The notes: generated by a model from the sequence alone, not told the origin. 64,000 bases of DNA from Colias croceus (GCF_905220415.1 NC_059568.1:2542001-2606000), one strand, 5' to 3'. Counted from the stretch's first letter, positions 35,065 through 45,784 are shown. Numbers and translations are program-made.

Positions 35065-36008
35065 CTATTGAAAAGAGGCGGGATTTAAAATGAAACATGT
35101 GCTTAGCAAAAATATTATGAAATCAATAAAAGCGGGACAAATAAGGGAATTTTTACAGGTGATTGTTATGGGGTAACAATTCTAGTAAATTGGAGCAATG
35201 TTTTTTCGGTAACAATGTGATAAGCTCTTTCATACAGTGAGATATTTGACAGGATAAATAATATGTCTAGAGAGCTTATTACGTCTATGGACCCTACAAA
35301 AAAAAGTTGACTTGCTGAATTTAATATTCAAGCCTCATAATACTCAAAATAATAAGGTAGAAAGAATTTATTATGAATATGTAGCTTAAGTTTTAATTTA
35401 TAAAGTTTATTTATAGATAAGGATAGGCAAGGTAGGTATGTATTTATTCACATTACTTTGAATATTTATAAGATAGATATAGGTATATCTCTATCTTATA
35501 AATAATAATAATTAATATATAATTTTATCTTCATTTTAACTCTTTACAAAGTTGAAAACTTGTTTTAAAATTAAACCAATTACATTGCTGTAATGATGTC
35601 ATTAAAATTAAATTTCTGATATTTACTAAATCTTTTGGTTGTTTTACTGAGACCCTGTAATATTTTATTACAAGTAAAAAAATAAAGATTACAATTTTAC
35701 CAACATATTTTATTTATATTTATTGATTATGATTATTTACCTGATGAATTTTGCAAGAATATCTATAGTTCTTGGTTCATAGTAATGCAATCGACAAAAT
35801 GTGAGTTACGACTTTAGCCATAAAACGAACGACGTAAGGTCGATGACGACGACAAAATCGGATGCTTTTCGATTGTAAAGCTTTTCGATAACTGATTGTG
35901 GATCATTTTCAAGCTATCATAGTTTACTCCTTTCGTTAGTCAAGAGAACCAAATTCATATTGAGGGCACGTGAAAGTGAGATTATAAGTCAAATCTATTA
36001 TTTATTAG

Positions 36009-36140
36009 AGGTCCGTCCCGGCTTCACCGGTCACCCGTGGTACATGTTTACGTTCTCTCCATAAGAACCATCCTCGTACAAGGAATATTATAAAAGAGGA
36101 ATTAACGAAATCGGTCCAGCTGTCCTCGAGATGTGCGCTT
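36009..36140 (-). mobile_element. Truncated Helitron-like fragment in the intron
   Basis: GGTCCGTCCCGGCTTCACCG, TACATGTTTACGTTCTCTCC and ACGAAATCGGTCCAGCTGTC match the GAAGCCGGGGCGGACC subfamily in minus orientation. The terminal CTAG is mutated to GAG and the 5' end is missing. Confidence 0.6.
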
Positions 36141-36269
36141 AGCAACACATTTGGCGATTGATTTCTATGACACAGAAGATAAATCTGCACAGTTTTTCCA
36201 ATTATTTCACCTTTTTTTATTGAGAATAGGGAAGCGCTAGACTACAATCTCGCCTGGTGTTGAGATGTG

Positions 36270-36420
36270 GTCTAAGATGGTACGTGGTTCCGTAAAAGGT
36301 ACCTGTTCACTCTACGCTTGAAGAACCCCATATTGTACTCGTCAGGGGACACAGACTCATGAAGCATGTTCCAATCCCTCGCGGTGTGAATACACCTTTG
36401 GATATGAACGTGCGCCGTGT
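36270..36420 (-). pseudogene. LINE reverse transcriptase C-terminal fragment
   Basis: The minus-strand frame includes ARDWNMLHESVSPDEYNMG followed by FFKRRVNRYL, the usual ending of CR1/L2/jockey-type LINE proteins (pattern R.W..LP.SVFP..YN...FK.RVN..L). Upstream and downstream sequence does not extend the match, so this is a decayed fragment in the intron of the NDUFS8-like gene. Confidence 0.6.
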
Positions 36421-37336
36421 GGGTGTTTTGTGTAGGTGTGTACCAAGGGCGAAGCCAGGGCAGAAAGTCTGAGATAGTTTTCATAGTAATTAATTAATCC
36501 GCATCAATGTATATTAATATAATAGAATTAACTTATTAATTATGACCATCCATACAGATGGAAACGACGTGGGTTTCCGAATGAAGCCCACTCGTCGTGG
36601 ATATCTAATAAGTACTTAATTAAAAATATCTTCTAATTATATTTTTATATGTTTTTATTTATCAATAAAGTTTATATTTATTATATTTCAAACCAAGCGA
36701 GAAGTTTTCTGGAAATATAGACGGAATACAAATTTTATACATTTACTTAACTACCTCTACTAGGTAGGTATAAACATTTTACAAAAGCTTGCTCATTTTG
36801 TAGCTTTCTTGGATATTATATTATTGTTTTTTATTGTTTAACATAAAATAATTCTTAAATAAATTTATTTAATACCGTTAAATGCGAGTTTCTAGAATTC
36901 GATAACAATATTATGATTAATAAATTATTTTCAGTATTGAGAGAATATTTTATAGCTGGATAATATTTTCTACGGTAAACGGATCATTTTTCAACGATTG
37001 CTCAGATTATCTTAATTTTTTAAACTAGAATAAAATGAACAGGTTATTATGTTTTTAAATTTGTAATATTTTTCTTATTATGAATATAATATTAAATATA
37101 GGGTTATATCAAAGTCTTACGTGAGAAAGTTCTCTTGAAATGCATCACCTTTTTCCTAGTCTATACTTATATAAAAAAAAAAAACTATAGATTTCCTTAA
37201 AGTACATATCTTTTTGTTTTCAAGTACCTTATTAATAACCATAAATAGATTGTATAGTAAGTACAATACAATACCATAAGTAGTGTAGAAACAGCGGTGT
37301 CAACAAAGAACAAATCTACCGATGCAATAACGGTAC

Positions 37337-37607
37337 CTCTAGCTATTTCCATCCAAAAAACAGCGTTCGCCATTCTATCTATGACGTCACCGAATTTAGT
37401 TTTAGGGGGCTGATCGTTTATGTAAATGAAGTTCACGTCGTACTTCGTCCTAGGGCAGCAGTAGTAAGGCGGTACTGGTGAATTACAAGGCGGTATATAC
37501 CGAGGTACGGGAATAGCAGGCGGTCGAGGACACGGCTCATACCCGCAGTCCCCAGAACTCCCGAACCTTATCGGAACCTTCCACCAATTCCTCGTTCCAC
37601 GCAGCAT
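37337..37607 (-). CDS. NDUFS8-like complex I subunit, coding exon 1 (N-terminal part)
   Basis: The exon encodes residues 1-90 plus one base of codon 91. An in-frame TAG lies 15 bases before the ATG, so this ATG is the first available. Residues 1-19 have four basic and no acidic residues, compatible with a mitochondrial presequence. Residues 20-55 are rich in proline and cysteine (CPRPP, PPYYCCPR), which is unusual for the family. Residues 72-91, with VIDRMANAVFWMEIARG, align to the normal helix before the ferredoxin domain (pattern V.DRA..TL.WTEL.RG). The open frame continues past the donor to 37197 without family similarity, supporting the splice. The joined protein is 234 residues against about 210 in mammals. 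Confidence 0.82.
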
Positions 37608-38723
37608 GTTCCAACAAAGCTAAAACGTCACAACGTTAACGTCACAAGTGCCACAGATAAAAAGCCTATTAATTTTATCTCAAGTCATTTTTAATGGCCA
37701 TTATTTTTCACGTAAAGAGGTTTGACGCGCTCCGAATCGATCGATTAAGTAAGTGTCGAGGTTAAGCGATGAGATTTTGATTTATAGGCGTGATGTAGTT
37801 GGCTGTAATTTTTGGTTATATTATCGGAGCATCTTAATTTACTGTTCAAGTATTTTATGCGAATTTTTATCAGAGCTCGGGCTTGTTATAAGGATCATAT
37901 TTGACTAGTTTGAACAGAGTCAACTATAATGGGTGAGTAGGTAATATAAAAGTAAATAGTAATATTAAATGTAGATAATGTATTTTAACTAGTATGGAGC
38001 ATTGTACTTATATATGTATAGTTTAAATTATCCTCGAATATAAAGAGTCCTAAAAATATGAATGAACTATGTAGTTATAAGTAAAAAAAAAATAATAAAT
38101 AAGGAAATTTATTTTGCCTTTGTTATCCCAATGAATAAAACTAAATGAGATTTAACATGACACGAATTAACTGAATTCATTTATGTACCAGTTAAATACT
38201 TTCAGACTAGTTAATGATCAATTAGTTATCGATACAGTAATTGAGAAAGAGCCATTGTTTCATTTAATTACAATTCACAAAATTACTTTGTTACGTGCCT
38301 ACTCATCACCCTACAACACGAAGCTATTTATTATCCCAGGTTCCGAAATCCTAACCAATTAATTAAAGGGAAAAGTAGCCATGATTTGTTTAACGCTACA
38401 AATTCAACATGTCGTTTAAGTTCAAAATGGCGGGCGACGTGCGAAATTGAGCAATTAATGAGTAAACAACCAATCCATTACGTTGATTAGGGGCCACCAA
38501 TTAACCCAAGAAGTTTATTCGAGTATGGGACATTCGTATTGGATACAAACCGCTTGCCGGTGACCCTCAGCTTGGCAATGCGAACTCGGAATGATATTTG
38601 TACATATAAGTCTTAGAATATGTACATATATAATATAAACTGTCGTAGAAGCGGCATACGCGTAAAAATACGTTCCATCTGAAGTCAGCTAATTAACCGG
38701 GTTGCGTTTAGTCGGCTCTAATA
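37608..38723. other. Upstream region of the NDUFS8-like gene
   Basis: There is no other gene. The promoter of the minus-strand gene should lie in the first few hundred bases, but I cannot identify a TATA box with confidence. Positions 38370-38580 are repeat-free with a more even base composition. Confidence 0.4.
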
Positions 38724-39172
38724 GTTCAGGATACATCGCCCATTTTTGCAAGTGACTACTATCAAGCTGATTTTCCGTTTGTAGCTTTATTTTGATGAGA
38801 CACCGAATAATTTCCTGTACGAAACTCTCGATTGTGGTAGCTAACAGAGATAACAAGGATAAAATTTTTTGATTTGATGGTTCTCAAATATTTATTACGC
38901 AATTTGTAGGACAATATGTCTGTTGAATTATATAAACATTAACTAAGTGAAAACAAAAAAATCAGCTTGTTAGTAATCATTTATGATGACCTCGTTATCG
39001 ATACACTTTGGAAAGGGGGACTCTTTGAACAAACCATAGATTTTGTAGGACAAATATTTTTTCGAATAATTTAGGTAATTATCTTGAGATTGAACACAAA
39101 AAAAAATAAAGCTACAAACGGAAAATTAGCTTGATAGTAGACACTTGCAAAAATGGGCGATGTATCCTGAAC
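38724..39172. mobile_element. 449-bp MITE with about 75-bp inverted ends and TA duplication
   Basis: The ends GTTCAGGATACATCGCCCAT and ATGGGCGATGTATCCTGAAC are inverted repeats that extend through ACTATCAAGCT and CCGTTTGTAGCTTTATTTT. TA lies on both sides (38722-38723 and 39173-39174). The interior is non-coding. It is of Tc1/mariner type by target site. Confidence 0.75.
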
Positions 39173-39204
39173 TATAACTCTTTTCGGCTAATACTGTAAA
39201 TGTA

Positions 39205-39448
39205 TCCTACTAATACATATTATAAATGCGAAGGTTTGTGAGGCTGGATGGATGGATGGATGTTTGTTATTCTTTCAAACAAGTACTACTGAAGCGATTA
39301 TAATGAAATTTAGCATGTTGGTAGCTGAAGACTCAGAATAAGAAATATTCTTTCAGAATAAGACTTTTTATCCCGGAAATCCAACAGGAACAGGATCTAT
39401 GCGGGCTTTTATTTGAAAACGCGGGCAAAGCCACGGGCGGAAATCTAG
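39205..39448 (+). mobile_element. Helitron-like element, ATACTAATATTATAAATGC subfamily
   Basis: It starts TCCTACTAATACATATTATA and ends GCGGGCAAAGCCACGGGCGG...CTAG. A (GGAT)n run lies near the 5' end. The segment AGAATAAGAAATATTCTTTC makes a small local hairpin not seen in sibling copies. Confidence 0.73.
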
Positions 39449-39593
39449 TGTTATTTTTTTGTCTAACTACGGAGAACGTGAATGTGTATGTTTGTATGTT
39501 TATGTGTGTACAATGTTTATGTAGATAACGCAGAACGGCTTTACTGTTAGATTGTTCGCATAGACCGCTTCTACTTCAGTTTATATATTATTA

Positions 39594-39770
39594 CTAGCTT
39601 TCCGCCCGCGGTTTCGCCCGCGTTTTCAAAGAAAAACCCACTTAGTTCCCGTTCCCGACAGATTTCCGGGATAAAACTAAAGATGGTGTGCGAATTTTAT
39701 TATAATCGGTTAAGTGGTTTAGGAGTCCATTGAGGACAAACATTGTGACATGAGATTTTATATATTAAGA
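39594..39770 (-). mobile_element. Mosaic Helitron-like element
   Basis: It has the CTAG end and CATAGTT-type 3' block of one subfamily (here CTTAGTTCCCGTTCCCG) joined at about 39680 to the 5' half of another (GATGGTGTGCGAATTTTATT to TGAGATTTTATATATTAAGA). It is hybrid in the same sense as 25969-26180 but with a different junction. Confidence 0.73.
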
Positions 39771-39773
39771 TTA

Positions 39774-39953
39774 CTAGCTTACCGTCCGCGGCTTCGCCCG
39801 CTTTCTCTAAGACGATTTGAGATTTAAACTATCCTATCTCTCAAGTTGGATCAAACTGCACATGGTGTGTGAATTTTATTATAATCGGTTAGTTAAGTGG
39901 TTTAGGAGTCCATTGAGGACAAACATTGTGATACGAGATTTATATATATTAGA
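39774..39953 (-). mobile_element. Helitron-like element, CTCGTGTCACAATGTTTGTCC subfamily
   Basis: The CTAG end lies three bases from the 5' end of the mosaic copy, in the same orientation. It contains CTCAAGTTGGATCAAACTGC and a short duplication (GGTTAGTTAAGTGG). Confidence 0.75.
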
Positions 39954-39960
39954 TGTATTC

Positions 39961-40025
39961 TAAGGTAAGTGAAGATGAAGCCTGATAAGGCAAGTGAAGA
40001 TGGAGCCTGATAAGGCAAGTGAAGA
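39961..40025 (+). repeat. 25-bp tandem repeat, about 2.6 units
   Basis: The units are TAAGGTAAGTGAAGATGAAG-CCTGA, then TAAGGCAAGTGAAGATGGAG-CCTGA, then a partial TAAGGCAAGTGAAGA. It begins eight bases after a Helitron 5' end. Confidence 0.85.
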
Positions 40026-40156
40026 ATCTAATGGCCAGCGACGGTAGTCACCTAATTCGTCATGACATAAGACGTACGTAGGTGAAACTGAGAGTTAGAG
40101 CCCTAGAGAATCTAATTCAAGATTGAATTTTCCCTTTCAAGAACTGTCGTATGTTA

Positions 40157-40365
40157 TCCATACTTAATATTATAAATGCGAAATTAAATCTGTCTGTCTG
40201 TCTGCTACTCAATCACGCCTTAACTACTGAACCAATTTGCATGGAATTTGGTATAGAGATATATTTTGATACCCGAGAAAGGACATAGGATAGGTTTTAT
40301 CCCGGAAATCCTACGGGAACGGGTATTTCTTTGAAAACGCGGCGAAGCCGCGGGCGGAAAGCTAG
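40157..40365 (+). mobile_element. Helitron-like element, ATACTAATATTATAAATGC subfamily
   Basis: It starts TCCATACTTAATATTATAAA after an A and ends GCGGCGAAGCCGCGGGCGGA...CTAG before a T. The GGGAACT-to-TATGCGGG block near the 3' end is deleted compared with siblings. Confidence 0.75.
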
Positions 40366-41005
40366 TGTGGAATAAACGGTTTTTGGCTACGGTGTATTTA
40401 TCAATAACTGTAAGTCATGATTGAAATGAATTTGCTTTCATTCCATTTAATGTAATAGTCACCCGTCCTTTGCATATTTTATGTTTCTCAAATATATCAA
40501 GGTTATTAGCTACAGAGTACACTCGTGTGCGAAAGCGACATCAAAGTGAATTGCCAAGAAAATATCGAACTCACCTTTCAACTGTACAATATAGTGTTAT
40601 TCAAGCGACTCAATATTGTCTGGCAATAACAATCAGTAAATTGCTATTAAAGCTCTCCTGTTACTCTCGCTTTGATGAATATCATAGCAACATAATACAA
40701 AATTACGTTACGTTTCAGTGATTAGAGGCATAAACGCACAATCTAAAATTCAAGGTTACAAAATTACTAAGGCTATCTAATCCATTATAATATAAGTTCG
40801 AACTAAAATATAATGCCACAACTTTCACGAAATCAGAGACAAATTTCAATTCAGTAGGTCGAAGTAAAGTGAAATAAATTCTCGAAAAATTGAGTGGTTT
40901 CTGAACGAAAAATCGTCCGTTTGATAGCTGTCTAGTTGCAGTTACAGTTTGTAACGGACACAGCAATTTCTACCGGGTACTGTCCGCTTTTACATTTCAC
41001 TCATC
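40366..41005. other. AT-rich spacer
   Basis: There is no gene. Frames at 40470-40721 and 40715-40966 have no recognisable content. Confidence 0.4.
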
Positions 41006-41270
41006 TATACTATCTATACATATAATAAATCTGTAGAAGGGTCAATTCTGTACATTCAAAATATTGAAAAAATAAATAGCAGGGGGTGTTACTGGATCGA
41101 TACCAATCGTCTGTCTGTCTGTCTGTGTGTTAAGGCATCACGTGAAAACTAATGGTTCGATTTCGATGAAACTTGGTATAATTATACCTTATTATCCTGG
41201 GTATAAAATGGGATACTTTTTATCCTGGAAAAATAAGTAGAAAAAAAATAAATCTTAATTTTTCAGTTTT
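41006..41270 (+). mobile_element. Helitron-like element, 3'-truncated
   Basis: The 5' part (CTATACATATAATAAATCTG, TAGAAGGGTCAATTCTGTAC) and the middle (ATGAAACTTGGTATAATTAT) match the element at 21650-22003 in reverse orientation. A (GTCT)n run replaces its (GACA)n. The CTAG hairpin end is not found. Confidence 0.62.
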
Positions 41271-41330
41271 ATCCATAGACGTTGTTCTGTAGAACCGCGA
41301 ACACACGTTGCGTTACCTGCAGTGGATTCT

Positions 41331-41918
41331 TTTTTAGGGTTCCGTAGCCAAAATGGCAAAAACGGAACCCTTATAGTTTCGTCATGTCCGTCTGTCCGTC
41401 TGTCCGTCTGTCCGTCTGTCACAGCCGATTTACTCGGAAACTATAAGTACTACAGTGATGAAATTTGATGGGAATATGTGTTGTATGAACCGCTACAAAA
41501 ATATGACACTAAATAGTAAAAAAAAGAATTGGGGGTGGGGCCCCCCATACATGTAACTGAGGGATGAAATTTTTTTTTTCGATGTACATACCCGTGTGGG
41601 GTATCAATGGAAAGGTCTTTTAAAATGATATAAAGTTTTCTAAAAAACATTTTTCTTAAAGTGAACGGTTTTTGAGATATCAGCTCTCAAAGTCGTAAAA
41701 AGTATGTCCCCCCCCCTCTATTTTTATAACTACGGGGTATAAAATTCTAAAAAAAATAGAGGTGATGCATGCTAATTAACTCTTTCAACGATTTTTGGTT
41801 TGATCAAAGTATCTCTTATAGTTTTTGAGATAGGTTGATTTAACTGTAATTTATTATATTTGCTGCTACGGAACCCTTTGTGCGCGAGCCCGACTCGCAC
41901 TTGGCCGGTTTTTTTTTA
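41331..41918 (-). mobile_element. Long member of the GGCCAAGTGCGAGTCGGACT family
   Basis: On the plus strand it runs from TTTTTAGGGTTCCGTAGCCA to GAGCCCGACTCGCACTTGGC and a poly-T tail, with a (GTCCGTCT)n microsatellite at 41385-41420. At about 588 bp it is the longest of three family members here. The copies at 24412-24643 and 56645-56707 keep the same two ends with shorter interiors. The 66-codon frame inside (41450-41650) is not a gene. Confidence 0.68.
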
Positions 41919-42203
41919 TAAGATTTCATTGTCAGAGTTACTCAAAATGGAGAAATAAACCATCCACGCGAAGACGGACATCGAAACATTTTCACAGCGA
42001 CTATCCAACACAGTTGCTACCAACAGGTATACATAAATGCAGGCATTCTTTAACGATGACATTCACGATGTAGCCTTTTCTATGGATAGTGGATACTAGT
42101 AGCGGTAGTCTGGGGAATTTTTATAATCTCGATATAGCATAGGTATTATGGTTTGTGGATACGGTCGATAAAATCAATATGAAAAATTATAGATTAGAGC
42201 GAA

Positions 42204-42360
42204 TCTATATATAAAAATGAATCCTTGGTCACGGCATCACGCGTGAACGGCTGGACCGATTTCGATAATTATTTTTTTATAATATTCCTTGAAGTACGAA
42301 TACTCTTCTTATAGAGAGAAAACGTAAACTTGTAGGTACCACGGACGAAGCCGGGGCCAG
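42204..42360 (+). mobile_element. Helitron-like element, GAAGCCGGGGCGGACC subfamily, 3' end eroded
   Basis: It starts TCTATATATAAAAATGAATC after an A, contains ACGGCTGGACCGATTTCGAT and ends GGACGAAGCCGGGGCCAGG without CTAG. Confidence 0.62.
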
Positions 42361-43837
42361 GATTAAGTTGTTTGAACGACACTCTCGAAAAACACTATTT
42401 CGATTTTCGTTTACTCGCTATTGAATGCAGTAAGTGAACACAAGTTTCGATTCCTCATGGTAAGGGTACTGATGAATTAAAGTCGATCGGTGACGAGCTC
42501 ACCGAATGACTGGGTCAGAAAATAACACGGCAGAACGTGCCAGTGCTATACGAAAATTGAAGTATCATTGGGAATTACACTTGGCTCTCCAATAACGCTA
42601 CCTTTTCGTTAGTTCGCTTTCACAGGAGTGTACTAAAGGCGTTAAAAGCGCTTAAATTGGGGACACAATCTTTTTACTGCACTTTTGCGACTCGGGATCA
42701 AGTATCGAATTTACATGCTACTCGAGGGATCAAGCAAGAGTGTAAATACCAATTTGCATGCCAAGTGTGCTTAGTGGATGGAATATATTCACTTTAAGTT
42801 TTGTCTTTAATCTGATAGTTATTAATTAAAATCGACTTAAATATAAAGAACCCCCCTCAAGCTTATTAGTCCCTTAAGCTTATTAGTCTGAAGCAAAAAA
42901 AGACGGAGAGAAGTACAACAGACAATAAAATTTATAAAAAAAATTGTTCAGTTTTCCTTCAGAAATAAGTAGTGTAACTTTGATATATTTATAACTTTGA
43001 TATATATACATTATATATACATACTGGCTTTAGCTTTGTGTTTCTCGAAGCGATACCTCCTTATAAAATTTATCAAAAGCTTACCTACTACCTTCAGATC
43101 TTTACCTAATTCCTTTCCAATGAATGTTCAAACATCGGTATTGCTAAATAAAAATTTATAGTTTAAAATCCGTTAAAAAGTATTTTATTTCCCAACACTA
43201 TCTAATTGCTTCTCGTGCCGTAAAAACGGCTACAAACTTAGAACAACATTGTGTATAAGACAAGGTAGGTACCTACAATGTTAAGAATGTGTTTCGACAA
43301 AATATTACCTCTTCGCGTTTAGTCTCATAAAAATATAAATATGGCTGAAATTGGCGTTTATCACAGTGTTCGAAATTGCAGTTGAGATTGTTTCCTTTAT
43401 ATAATAGACAGAAGAGGAATTATTTATAACCTCACAGTATGTTGAGTCCTGTTAGAAAAGATGTTTCCAACTGATTTTGATTTATTTGGTTTTAGTATCA
43501 TATATTGGTATTCTCTATTGTAATGTTAGATAGAGATAGTTCTTCTCAAAGCAATTGCATTGAAATTATTAAATTGTAAAATAATATATCGACAGTCAAG
43601 GTTTTACCTACTGCTGTGTTTGCGGAGGTATACATGTTTATCTTTTGTAAACTGTCTTACACTTCTGTTTGTTCTGACTTCTGTTTGTACTCTGCTACCA
43701 AATGCTGGAACAACATACCATCACCGATGCAATGTCTGGAGTATAAATTCATCACATCTTATACTGTGTAGAATGTAGATACCCAGTAGATATGTGGCGG
43801 TATTTTCATTCCGACATTTGTTTCTTGTTATAAACAA
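42361..43837. other. Spacer without recognised genes
   Basis: There is a short AAGCTTATTAGTC direct pair at about 42860-42890. No coding exon or bounded repeat is seen. Confidence 0.45.
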
Positions 43838-43992
43838 CTAGCGGTCCGCTCTAGGCTTGCCCTGGTGCATGTCTGATCTACAAAACTCACGTAACTTTGA
43901 AAGGGTGTAATCATTTGTGCAATCGGTCCAGTAGTTCCTGAGATTGACGCTCAAACAAAGAAACTCATCTGCTTTACATTATAAGTTATAGA
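43838..43992 (-). mobile_element. Helitron-like element with a degraded 3' hairpin
   Basis: The CTAG and GCGGTCCGCTCTAGGCTTGC end are followed by AATCGGTCCAGTAGTTCCTG. The minus-strand 5' end is GATCTATAACTTATAATG, giving A|TC at 43992. The middle block is shared with 15715-15760. Confidence 0.6.
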
Positions 43993-44527
43993 TCTTTTTA
44001 ACTCTAATATTTATCATAATTTGTCTCCTATTTTTGTTGCTCTATTAGTTCTTGTTTGTGTCTATTTCTATCCCTATGTTTAACAAAACACTCGTGAGTA
44101 TCATTACAACTATTGTTTATTAAGGTTATGAAGAAACTCTCAATAAAGATTGTTCATAGTATACTTAAAACTTTTAATGAACATACTGTCATACATATTA
44201 ATGTATGTACATTTAATTTACACTTGTCTATACCCATAAGACCTCAGGAGCCTTTCACCTAAGTCCTTATAAAGTATACCCTCTTAAGATGTATAGGCTA
44301 ATACTCTTTAACAATTACGACCCAGTCCCTGAAGTGGGAATAGTCTAATTCTGAGCATGTTTTAACCATCTCGATTCAAGGCTTCAATATTAATTTAACT
44401 GTACTAAATTGGCAATGTATAAACTAAAAAGGTTAGTAGACATTTTTATACTACGATCTAACATTATGTCGAAAAATTGATGCTTCAAGAGCAATAATTA
44501 TTGACCTTTCGTGGTTCTTTTATATTC
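43993..44527. other. AT-rich spacer
   Basis: No gene or bounded repeat is recognised. Confidence 0.45.
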
Positions 44528-45146
44528 TATCCCACCAAAAACATAAATGTAAAAATTGGAGCCGAGTTCAATCGTTGACTTAATTTGCCAAAAAAAGGAA
44601 TGAGATCTAAATGTGTGCCAAGTTCTGCAGACAGTCCAGAAATTTATTTACAAAGATGTATTAAGTTCTTAGGTTGACTGAAAACTCAATTGTTTTATTT
44701 TCCCTTAGAGAACAATGTTTATTCCAAAATATAACTTTTTTAACTTGAATAATTTAATTATTTTCACAAAGCAAACAACTAATGACCTATTGAACCCCAT
44801 AATTTGATGAGGCTAGTTTTACATACCTACTGTTTATATTTTGTGAGGTTCTAAAAACTAGCCTCATCAAATTATGGGGTTCAATAGGTCATTAGTTGTT
44901 TGCTCTGTGAAAATAATTAAATTATTCAAGTTAAAAAAGTTATATTTTGGAATAAACATTGTTCTGTAAGGGAAAATAAAACAATTGAGTTTTCAGTCAA
45001 CCTAAGAACTTAATACATCTTTGTAAATAAATTTCTGGACTGTCTGCAGAACTTGGCACACATTTAGATCTCATTCCTTTTTTTGGCAAATTAAGTCAAC
45101 GATTGAACTCGGCTCCAATTTTTACATTTATGTTTTTGGTGGGATA
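44528..45146. repeat. 619-bp near-perfect hairpin (foldback element)
   Basis: Two 293-bp arms (44528-44820 and 44854-45146) are reverse complements with only a few visible mismatches, around a 33-base spacer. Outer ends are TATCCCACCAAAAACATAAA and its complement. Arms this similar imply recent formation or ongoing conversion. The spacer and right arm are related to the single-arm copy at 1822-2135. The poly-T-rich open frame at 45103-45297 is not a gene. Confidence 0.85.
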
Positions 45147-45394
45147 TCATTACTTTTTGTACAGAAAATTACTCTGCAAATTTGATTTACTTTATGAATA
45201 TAATACTTTTTATATACGATTTTTTTTTTATTTTTTCTTGCGGTTTCTCTGTATGGTTTGTTTAGTATTATTTTCTATATTTTCTTGTATGTTATGAATG
45301 TCAGCGCACATTGCCCCGTCATTATCTGCAATTTTTTAAACTCGTTTTCTGTTTAAAAGATTACATGATTTTCTAAACATCCAGTGTGAATTTG

Positions 45395-45545
45395 TACACA
45401 CACTATTACCTACCACTATTACCAAGATGCAAAAAGATCGTTGTAGAAGAATCGTCGCCTTACTCCATGATGTTACGGTATTGCCATGACGCGATCTTGA
45501 AATTTTACTCTAAACGCGCCTAAAGATGTTTCACTTATATTAATA
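45395..45545. repeat. Degraded GAAGTGAAAC-family fragment
   Basis: It contains ATTGCCATGACGCGATCTTG and AAACGCGCCTAAAGATGTTTC. The terminal palindrome survives only on one side. Confidence 0.4.
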
Positions 45546-45784
45546 TTACGCAAATTAAATCATTTCGACCCTCGACGAAGCCTTTTCCATTAGGTACACT
45601 GAAATTAAAACTAAACTGAACACTCATAAATAAAGAATAAATAAATGTGAATATGTAAAATTATAAATATTATTAATTATAATTAACAACTATTATCATT
45701 ATTTTTTTAACTGTATGAGCAATATTTTTATTACAATTTTCTTTTATTTTACGTTTAATAACAGTTTTGAATAAAGAAATCATG

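Larger units (their letters stand above)
35065..37336 (-). other. Intron of the NDUFS8-like gene, with repeat fragments
   Basis: The intron is inferred from a donor G|GTACCG at 37336 and an acceptor CAATAG at 35065, both phase 1, which join ...IAR-G-FAVTLG as in the family. It is about 2.27 kb long, AT-rich, and includes a truncated Helitron and a LINE fragment. Confidence 0.8.

Noticed and set aside
35065..35098. Upstream Met and ten residues of the exon 2 open frame
   Set aside because: They precede a pyrimidine-rich acceptor and have no similarity to NDUFS8, so they are intronic.
37197..37336. Continuation of the exon 1 open frame past the donor site, containing two hydrophobic stretches
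   Set aside because: Family similarity stops exactly at the G|GTACCG donor and resumes at the exon 2 acceptor in the same phase. The hydrophobic tail is intron read-through.
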